NCBI RefSeq assembly: GCF_000314005.1
Contig: NZ_JH980292.1
Span: forward strand, 4,995,894-5,059,893
Direction of reading: 5' to 3'
DNA from: Spirulina subsalsa PCC 9445
GTDB lineage: Bacteria; Cyanobacteriota; Cyanobacteriia; Cyanobacteriales; Spirulinaceae
Length of the DNA: 64,000 nucleotides
The first letter of the stretch is position 1; the number at the start of each line of letters is the position of its first letter. Shown piece by piece: positions 35,068 through 41,290 of the stretch. Made by a program: the position numbers and the translations under genes. Below the pieces are notes generated by a model, which was not told where the DNA came from, did not search any database, and saw only the letters and a program-made list of their open reading frames with translations.

Positions 35068-35790
35068 ATGTCTGCGGTTTTAGAAGTGGTTGATTTGTGT
35101 TTTGCCTATCCCCAACGTCCTGTTACCCTAGCGGGGGTTAATTTGACGATTCAAGGGGGGGAACGGGTGGGGTTAGTGGGGCCGAATGGGGCGGGGAAAA
35201 CGACGCTGTTTTTGTGTATTTGTGGGGTGCTGGGGGCTACGTCGGGGGAGATCCAGTTGTTTGAAAAGCCCATTCAACGGGGGGAGTTTCGCCCAGAAAT
35301 TGGCTTTGTTTTCCAAAATCCCGATGATCAGTTGTTTTGTCCTTCGGTGTGGGATGATGTGGCCTTTGGGGTGGAAAATATGGGGGTGCGGGGGGAGGAG
35401 TTAGGGCAACGGGTGACGAATGCTTTGGCCACAACGGGGGTGTCTCATTTAGCGGATAGGGTGCCGCACCAACTCTCCGGGGGGGAAAAGTGTATGGTTG
35501 CGATCGCCTCTATTTTAGCCATGCAGCCTCAACTCATCCTCTACGATGAACCTAGTGCCAATTTAGACCTAGCTGCACGTCGTCGTTTGATTCAGTTTTT
35601 ACAACGTTCTCAGGAAACGATTCTCCTCTCCTCTCATGATTTGGAGTTGTTGCTGGAAGTGTGCGATCGCGTGATTCTGCTCAATCAAGGTCAAGTCTTG
35701 GCCGATGGTATCCCCCCAGTGATTTTAGGCGATCGCACCCTCATGAGCCAAAACAGCCTAGAAGTCCCCGCTTCCCTGGCCTCGGACTAG
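35068..35790 (+). CDS. Energy-coupling factor (CbiO/EcfA-like) ABC ATPase
   Basis: This 240-residue cytoplasmic ATPase shows Walker A GLVGPNGAGKTTLF (near residue 40), Q-loop FVFQNPDDQLFCPSVWDDVAFG, signature HQLSGGEKCMVAIASIL, Walker B LILYDEPSANLD, and H-loop LLSSHDLEL. 'F-Q-N-P-D-D-Q-x-F' after the Q-loop is characteristic of EcfA/CbiO ATPases of metal or vitamin importers. The ATG at 35068 (MSAVLEVVDL) is preferred to a TTG at 35056. No membrane component is next to it; a matching EcfT gene is at 57340-58218. The CRISPR operon begins 74 bases downstream on the same strand. Confidence 0.88.
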   Translation: MSAVLEVVDLCFAYPQRPVTLAGVNLTIQGGERVGLVGPNGAGKTTLFLCICGVLGATSGEIQLFEKPIQRGEFRPEIGFVFQNPDDQLFCPSVWDDVAFGVENMGVRGEELGQRVTNALATTGVSHLADRVPHQLSGGEKCMVAIASILAMQPQLILYDEPSANLDLAARRRLIQFLQRSQETILLSSHDLELLLEVCDRVILLNQGQVLADGIPPVILGDRTLMSQNSLEVPASLASD

Positions 35791-35864
35791 AACCCCTTCC
35801 TCTTGGTTAACATTAGAGCAGGAAACCCCAAACATGGCTACTCTGTGGGAGGATTAATTGATTG

Positions 35865-37040
35865 ATGGAGATTAAGATTCAGACGTTAACACCCCTCTGG
35901 ACTGGTGGGGTTGATGGGAAGTGCGATCGCCTCTACGAAACCGGAATTCTCGGCAGTCTACGCTGGTGGATGGAAGTGCTGGTGCGGGGTGTGGGAGGAG
36001 AGGTGTGTGATTCAACAGCAGAAGGCGATCGTAATAGCCTAGACATGAAAAAATATCGTGAATCTAAAGCAACAGATCAGCGTCAAAAATTGCGCGATGG
36101 TGGATTGACTTGTGATGTTTCCCATATCTTCGGAGCAACAGGCTGGAAACGGCAATTTCGACTCAGTATTACAGATGTTCAGGAAACTCTGAAATGGGAC
36201 AAGCCTTTAAAAATAACACCCCAAGATCGCACTCGTGGCTGGTTTCTCAATCCGGGCTGGTTAGGAGAGTTTACCCTTAATTTTCATGGAAACTCAAACA
36301 CTTTAGCCAAACTCTATACTCTATTAAAATTTTTAGAAGTTTATGGTAGTTTGGGTGCAAGACCCCAGCTAGGTTATGGAGCTTTTCGTATCATCAACAT
36401 TAAAAATGTACCACACATTGAAGCATCTTGTTTTGACTATCCAAGGAGTGATCAAACAAAAATCACAGAATTTCCTGATCTAAGAACATTTACCTTCTTT
36501 AAACTTCGCTTTACACCTAAAAATTTAAATTGGTGGCATACTGTTCCCGGAATTAAGGAACTGCGAACGAATCGTCAAAGTTGGGGAGAATTGGAGAAAA
36601 TAGCAAGGAATGGAATGATTCCTACAACTCCTGCCCTCAAAAATTACCTCCGTTATGGGTGTAACTGGTCTAATCCCCCTTTACTTCATTGGCTTTTTGG
36701 TACAATCCGAAAAGATGAAAGGCTACGCGGTAAAGTCGCATTTAGTTGGGCTTATCGTTTAGAGAATACAGATGAATGGGAAATTCGAGGTTGGATGTAT
36801 TTACCCCAAGACAAAGAGGGAAAAGTTTTTCGCCGTGATATCATTAATGTATTTCAAGAGAACCTTAGTCAAACGCGAAATTGCTTACAAGCACTAGGCT
36901 TAACTGCTACAGATTATCGGACGGCTCAACTTAATATATTCCCCACACCAAATCCTTGGCAACCTCATTCAATTTCAGAGATGCAATCTTTTTTGTCCAG
37001 TATAGTTCACGAGGAAACAAATCATGATCAAGAGTATTGA
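35865..37040 (+). CDS. cmr1: Type III CRISPR RAMP protein Cmr1
   Basis: This 391-residue Cas7-superfamily protein is recognised by its N-terminus: IKIQTLTPLWTGGVDGKCDRL, then ETGILGSLRWWMEVLVRGVGG. It also has CDVSHIFGATGWKRQFRL, and a glycine-rich motif after VYGSLGARPQLGYGAFRI. Cmr1 caps the crRNA-distal (3') end of the effector filament and helps RNA-target capture. GGGAGGATT precedes the ATG; the TTG one codon earlier is the alternative. It is the first gene of the operon and its 3' end overlaps the ATPase gene by 17 bases. Codon use from here to 46 kb is markedly more A/T-rich than in the flanking genes, a sign of transfer. Confidence 0.88.
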   Translation: MEIKIQTLTPLWTGGVDGKCDRLYETGILGSLRWWMEVLVRGVGGEVCDSTAEGDRNSLDMKKYRESKATDQRQKLRDGGLTCDVSHIFGATGWKRQFRLSITDVQETLKWDKPLKITPQDRTRGWFLNPGWLGEFTLNFHGNSNTLAKLYTLLKFLEVYGSLGARPQLGYGAFRIINIKNVPHIEASCFDYPRSDQTKITEFPDLRTFTFFKLRFTPKNLNWWHTVPGIKELRTNRQSWGELEKIARNGMIPTTPALKNYLRYGCNWSNPPLLHWLFGTIRKDERLRGKVAFSWAYRLENTDEWEIRGWMYLPQDKEGKVFRRDIINVFQENLSQTRNCLQALGLTATDYRTAQLNIFPTPNPWQPHSISEMQSFLSSIVHEETNHDQEY

Positions 37041-38286
37041 TATTAAAGGATTTCGAGGAATTGAGTCTGGTGCTATCAATAAATTCAGACAATTCAATAT
37101 TTTTGTCGGGGCAAATAATTCTGGAAAGTCTGCCGTGATGGAAGCTATTTATTTAGCAAGTACAGTCAATCAAGAAGTTGGATTAGTGAGACAAGTAGAT
37201 GAGGTTACGCTATCCAATACGGTACTGCTTGCTGAACAAGATTTGTTAAATAATAATCCGTTAAATCTAATTGTAAGTAAACATAGTGATTCAACAGGTT
37301 TACTCAATTTTAGTAGAGAAAAAGATGCTATTGTTAGTATCAATGTAAAAGATTCAAAAGCAGTATTGCAAAAGTTCGATTTAGATTGGAGCGAAAAAAA
37401 ATTACCCAGTGAAAAATTGCCAAATGATCGTCTTTTTTTGTTTGGTTTTGATATCAAAAAAAATCAAAACAATTTAACTGATGAACATTTAGATGAGGAC
37501 TTTTTTAAACTATTTTGGCAGCATACAAAAAAATTAGCAAATAAAACTAGAACTGTATTTTGGTGGTATCCAGATTTAACTTATTATTATAAGGGTAGTG
37601 CAGTTTGGTCAATAGAAGGTCAACCGCCTGCCGCAAAACATACCTTGTTTTGTGACACATCAATGGTGCAAAGTTACATCCCTATTGATTTTTACCGTCA
37701 AGTCCTTAACGAAGTTCCGGGCTGGACACAACGAATTGCCAAACATTTCGGCACAATTTTTGAAATCACAGACCCTTTTACAGTTCAATTTGTCCCAATT
37801 ACGGGTTATCCTGATCGTTTACAAGGTTGGATTGCTCGTGAAGACAAACCCGCTCTTTCCATTGATGCCTTTGGCGATGGTGCAAGGGCAGCATTTAAGC
37901 TTTTAGTCCCCCTCGTTGTCATGGCAGAAATGGCAACAGAAGAAGAACCCGGACTCTTATTATGGGAAGAACCGGAAGCCTTCCAAAATCCTCAAACCTT
38001 GGGCAATCTTTTAAGAGAAGTAGTCAAAATGATTCAGGATAAACCCATTCAAGTTTTCATTTCTACTCATAATTTAGAATTCCTTGCGTACATTACCCAA
38101 ATGATGGAAAATAAACACCTAAATTCTGAAAAAACAATGGCTTTTCATTTAAGCTTATCTGATGGTCAACTAAGATCATCTTGGTTTGATCAAGATACTT
38201 TATTAACATGGCTTGATTCAGGTATTGATCCTCGTGCGTGGAAAGACTTTATTCCACCCTTTCAATTTCAGCTACAGGAAAAATAA
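37024..38286 (+). CDS. AAA/ABC-type (OLD-like) ATPase in the CRISPR operon
   Basis: The 420-residue soluble ATPase is of the SMC/OLD type: Walker A FVGANNSGKSAVMEAIY (G29-S36), a long divergent middle, signature-like SIDAFGDGARAAFKLLV, Walker B GLLLWEEPEAFQNP (catalytic Glu pair), and H-switch VFISTHNLEFLAYI. It lacks its own TOPRIM domain. The next gene, two bases downstream, encodes a small TOPRIM-like protein, so together they recapitulate an OLD/Gabija-like ATPase-nuclease split over two genes. It overlaps cmr1 by 17 bases, so it is a built-in part of the operon. Its role in type III defence is inferred and not known: target-triggered DNA or nucleic-acid damage is possible. Confidence 0.82.
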   Translation: MIKSIDIKGFRGIESGAINKFRQFNIFVGANNSGKSAVMEAIYLASTVNQEVGLVRQVDEVTLSNTVLLAEQDLLNNNPLNLIVSKHSDSTGLLNFSREKDAIVSINVKDSKAVLQKFDLDWSEKKLPSEKLPNDRLFLFGFDIKKNQNNLTDEHLDEDFFKLFWQHTKKLANKTRTVFWWYPDLTYYYKGSAVWSIEGQPPAAKHTLFCDTSMVQSYIPIDFYRQVLNEVPGWTQRIAKHFGTIFEITDPFTVQFVPITGYPDRLQGWIAREDKPALSIDAFGDGARAAFKLLVPLVVMAEMATEEEPGLLLWEEPEAFQNPQTLGNLLREVVKMIQDKPIQVFISTHNLEFLAYITQMMENKHLNSEKTMAFHLSLSDGQLRSSWFDQDTLLTWLDSGIDPRAWKDFIPPFQFQLQEK

Positions 38287-38288
38287 AT

Positions 38289-39059
38289 ATGGCGATCCTA
38301 GTTTTTGGAGAAGGATCTACAGAAAAAGGTGTGTGTAACGTCTTGAAAAAAAAGAATATTATTCAATTTGATGATTACACTTCTGCTGGGGGAAATACTC
38401 GTGAAATCAATAGAACAGTGAGCAACATCATCAGACCTCGCTTGGAAGGCGGGGAATTTCTTAATTGTGTGATTTTGTACGACTTAGATCGTCACAAAAA
38501 TAAAACAGAAGGCAGCATTTTACAAAGTATTTTTGCAGATACAGGATTCTTAAAAAAAATTGATTCTTTTGAAGGTTTTGATGTAGGCAGCATGAGGGAA
38601 CAAAGTTCTCGTCATAGTAACGTACATACGCTTTCAGTTCCCGAGATAAACTTTAAGATAGCCATACACATTGCTAACAAAAGATATAAAGAAAGCTTTG
38701 AAAAATCTGCAATTGATGATTATGTGCTAGAATTGGGACTCTTACCAAAAACAGTTATAAATCTATTGAATAGTATCAACCCACCCTCACCACAACCCAA
38801 AAAAGTTAATATTTCATCTGACAAGATTTTTGATAAGGTGACTCAAGAAATTCCTGATTTACTGAAATCTAACGCTAATGACATAGAGGATTTAACTTCA
38901 GCAAAGGACTATGTTCGTTTCTATGCCGCCGTTTTGAAGTTAGACACCTCTCCACCCATTTTTGCGGAGAAAGTAATGAATAATGCTGATGAGAACGATA
39001 TTCGGGAAGTATTTGCTGCGCTGATTGCAGCCTTTGAATTGGTCAGTTCTCCACAATAA
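38289..39059 (+). CDS. Small TOPRIM-like protein, partner of the ATPase
   Basis: This 256-residue protein starts MAILVFGEGSTEKGVCNVL; the ATG at 38289, two bases after the ATPase stop, is used instead of an upstream start inside the ATPase gene. The first strand ends in 'F-G-E-G-S-T-E', the TOPRIM glutamate position, and NCVILYDLDRHKNKT supplies a D-x-D pair after a hydrophobic strand, as in TOPRIM folds of the DUF4276/OLD group. The C-terminal half (KVNISSDKIFDKVTQEIPDLL onward) is helical and unassigned. It probably supplies the nuclease site for the ATPase. Confidence in the fold is moderate, as only these two motifs are visible. Confidence 0.65.
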   Translation: MAILVFGEGSTEKGVCNVLKKKNIIQFDDYTSAGGNTREINRTVSNIIRPRLEGGEFLNCVILYDLDRHKNKTEGSILQSIFADTGFLKKIDSFEGFDVGSMREQSSRHSNVHTLSVPEINFKIAIHIANKRYKESFEKSAIDDYVLELGLLPKTVINLLNSINPPSPQPKKVNISSDKIFDKVTQEIPDLLKSNANDIEDLTSAKDYVRFYAAVLKLDTSPPIFAEKVMNNADENDIREVFAALIAAFELVSSPQ

Positions 39060-39174
39060 CAATTGTTGAAATCAATAGGAAACAAAATATGGAAAAAATA
39101 GAAAAATATCGGCAAATAATCCAACCAGTTTACTGAATTTGCGGTGGTATAGTTTTAGTTTTTCTAAGAGGTGT

Positions 39175-40524
39175 ATGATGCAATATGATTATTATGCTTG
39201 TCAACAAGAATGTTTAAGTGAAGACGATTGTTTACCGACTCTTGAGGAAGCTGTTGTAGAATTAGAACGAGCTAAGAGCCGAAGAGATCGAGATGCACGC
39301 CAAGAAGCAGAACCTAAGGTAGAAAGTTCTGCTAAAAAGGCTGTAGAGATTGAACCACACTTATCTTATTTATGGTATGAGAGTCAGTCAAATAACTGTA
39401 AAAATAATATTCGTGATGTTTGGCAAAAAAATCTTACTACTCAACAAATTCCTGAATTTTTTCAATTTACACCTAATCCTAAAGACCTTGAGCAATTACC
39501 TCAACTTAGCTTTATATTGAAAGTTCCTTTTGTCCTTAAAAAGCCATATCTCAGCAAGGATGATCGCGCTTTTCATATCCTTGATAACCCCGTTCACAAG
39601 GACAAGGTGTTTCAAACGCCAATGGTAGCCCCCAGCAGTTGGAAAGGAGCGTTACAAAGTGCAATGATTCAACAGTTTGTTGAATGGTCGTGTAGTTTAG
39701 ATGAACGGGATAGTCGTATTTATCTAAAACAGTTTGTCGCCACACGTATTAGTTTAGCTCGAATTTTTGGAACAGAGAAAAATGTTCAGACAAAGGATGA
39801 AAATTTTCAAAGTTATTTAGATCATCTGGGTAATGATCATTTATCACGGTGGTATCGGCGTTACATTCAGCGAAAAATTTCTTCAACTGGATTTTTTTCG
39901 GGGCGACTTTACTTTTATCCGACATTCTTTGATAGAATTAGTTTGGAGGTCATTAACCCGCACGATCGCAAAAAAGGAACGGGCAAGAATCCGATTTTGA
40001 TTGAGTCAGTTCCTATTGGTGCAACAGGTGAGTTTGTTATTCTCTATGTTCCGTTTGGTAAAGTGGATGAAATCCAAGTTGCTCAGGATTTAGAGTTGGT
40101 TGCGAAAGGGGTAGAGGCGATGCTCAGAGTGTATGGTTTTGGAGCAAAAACCAGTAGCGGTTTTGGTGTTGTTGATATTAAGGAAAAAATAGGGTTTGCA
40201 ATTAGAGCAGATTGGCCAGAATTAAAGAAAATACAAATTTCATCTGAACAAGCAGAGTTTTTGAATAGTGATGGGAGTTTAAAGCAAGATTTTCTAAACG
40301 ATGATGGAACTTTGAAAAGTGAGTCACAATATAAAAAGTTTCTGCAAAGGCAAAATCAACCACACAATCCTACACTTTACAAAAAAGTTAAAAAATGGTA
40401 CAAAGAAAATCAGGAGAGATTTGAATCCAGTTCAGACTTAATAACTTCACAGACTTTTAATAACTTGAGTCAATTGAGCGATCGCGCTAACCAAATAATA
40501 CAAAATTTAGGCAAAAGCCAGTAA
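39175..40524 (+). CDS. Type III CRISPR RAMP protein, Cmr6-like, with charged N-terminal extension
   Basis: This 449-residue protein starts MMQYDYYACQQEC; AAGAGGTGT before 39175 supports this ATG over a TTG at 39139. The first 90 residues are a charged, probably helical extension (EEAVVELERAKSRRDRDARQ). The RAMP core begins near LSFILKVPFVLKKPYLSKDDRAF, has the fold's hallmark PMVAPSSWKGALQSAMIQQF, then FFSGRLYFYPTFFD, and the glycine-rich loop RVYGFGAKTSSGFGVVDI. The 'P-S-S-W-K-G-A-L' segment and order fit Cmr6 (Cas7-family subunit at the filament end), but other RAMP types are possible. The C-terminus LSDRANQIIQNLGKSQ is echoed by a mini-frame just before csx11. Confidence 0.75.
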   Translation: MMQYDYYACQQECLSEDDCLPTLEEAVVELERAKSRRDRDARQEAEPKVESSAKKAVEIEPHLSYLWYESQSNNCKNNIRDVWQKNLTTQQIPEFFQFTPNPKDLEQLPQLSFILKVPFVLKKPYLSKDDRAFHILDNPVHKDKVFQTPMVAPSSWKGALQSAMIQQFVEWSCSLDERDSRIYLKQFVATRISLARIFGTEKNVQTKDENFQSYLDHLGNDHLSRWYRRYIQRKISSTGFFSGRLYFYPTFFDRISLEVINPHDRKKGTGKNPILIESVPIGATGEFVILYVPFGKVDEIQVAQDLELVAKGVEAMLRVYGFGAKTSSGFGVVDIKEKIGFAIRADWPELKKIQISSEQAEFLNSDGSLKQDFLNDDGTLKSESQYKKFLQRQNQPHNPTLYKKVKKWYKENQERFESSSDLITSQTFNNLSQLSDRANQIIQNLGKSQ

Positions 40525-40555
40525 ACCAAATTGATAGCAATTGTTGAAAGAGATT

Positions 40556-40897
40556 ATGGTAAAAACACAGATAAAAACAGCCTCAAAATTAGCACTACCT
40601 CTACCAATAGATGCTATAGAAACCTTTTGTCAACGCTGGCAAATTGCTCAATTATCAGTTTTTGGATCTATTTTGCGTGATGATTTTAATACGGATAGCG
40701 ATGTAGACTTTTTATATGTTCTTAAACCGAATATTCAATGGAGATTAGTTGATTTAATGGGTGCTGAAGAGGAATTAGAGAAATTACTTGGTCGCAAGGT
40801 TGATTTAGTCAATAGGTCTAGTGTTGAGCAGAGTCATAATTGGCTAAGAAAACAAAATATTCTTTCATCATCTCAGGTTATTTATGACAGCAAATAG
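40556..40897 (+). CDS. mntA: MNT-domain nucleotidyltransferase (antitoxin MntA-like)
   Basis: This 113-residue protein has the minimal nucleotidyltransferase motif LSVFGSILRDDFNTDSDVDFLYV: GS followed ten residues later by D-x-D, with the third acidic residue in RKVDLVNRSS. It is intact, so catalysis should be possible. In MntA/HepT (type VII) toxin-antitoxin pairs the MNT enzyme AMPylates a tyrosine of the HEPN RNase to inactivate it. It overlaps the HEPN gene by 14 bases, and the order MNT then HEPN fits such pairs. The start at 40556 is uncertain (TTG at 40541 also possible). It lies inside the CRISPR operon, between a RAMP gene and csx11. Confidence 0.88.
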   Translation: MVKTQIKTASKLALPLPIDAIETFCQRWQIAQLSVFGSILRDDFNTDSDVDFLYVLKPNIQWRLVDLMGAEEELEKLLGRKVDLVNRSSVEQSHNWLRKQNILSSSQVIYDSK

Positions 40898-41231
40898 AGA
40901 TTTAGAGTCCATACTTGATATATACTATTACAGTCAAAATACAATTTCTTTTGTATCGGGGATGACGAAAGCTGAATTTGTGGAAGATCAAAAAACAATT
41001 GCAGCAGTGATGTACGCGATCGCTGTTATGGGGGAAGCTACTAAGAGATTATCCAACGAATTTCGAGAACAACATTCCTATTTACCTTGGAAGCAACTCG
41101 CTGGGTTACGCGATCGCTTGGTACATGCTTACAAAAATATTGATCTGGATATATTATGGGATGTCGTTTCGGTTGAAATTCCAGCGTTACTGGTTAATTT
41201 AGAACCTTTGTTGCCCAAACAGGAAGAATAA
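40884..41231 (+). CDS. hepT: HEPN-domain RNase (DUF86, HepT-like toxin)
   Basis: This 115-residue all-helical protein contains AVMYAIAVMGEATKRLSNEFREQ and the HEPN catalytic R-x4-H-x-Y motif in GLRDRLVHAYKNID (Arg, His and the Tyr that MntA modifies). Thus both the RNase site and the AMPylation target are intact. HEPN toxins of this group cut RNA to arrest growth until neutralised by MntA. It overlaps the antitoxin gene by 14 bases, so expression is coupled. Here it could act as an abortive effector or as an addiction module that keeps the CRISPR operon. No free-standing CARF partner is present. Confidence 0.9.
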   Translation: MTANRDLESILDIYYYSQNTISFVSGMTKAEFVEDQKTIAAVMYAIAVMGEATKRLSNEFREQHSYLPWKQLAGLRDRLVHAYKNIDLDILWDVVSVEIPALLVNLEPLLPKQEE

Positions 41232-41233
41232 TT

Positions 41234-41290
41234 ATGAGCGATCGCGCCCAACAAATAGCAAAGGATCTACATAATGGAGTTCAAGAATGA
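41234..41290 (+). other. 18-residue mini-frame echoing the RAMP C-terminus
   Basis: ATG at 41234 opens MSDRAQQIAKDLHNGVQE and ends in a TGA that overlaps the csx11 ATG by four bases. It resembles the end of the Cmr6-like protein (LSDRANQIIQNLGKSQ) and shares TGAGCGATCGCGC with it at DNA level. It may be the original 3' end of the RAMP gene, left behind when the MNT/HEPN cassette was inserted with a short duplication. Confidence 0.4.
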
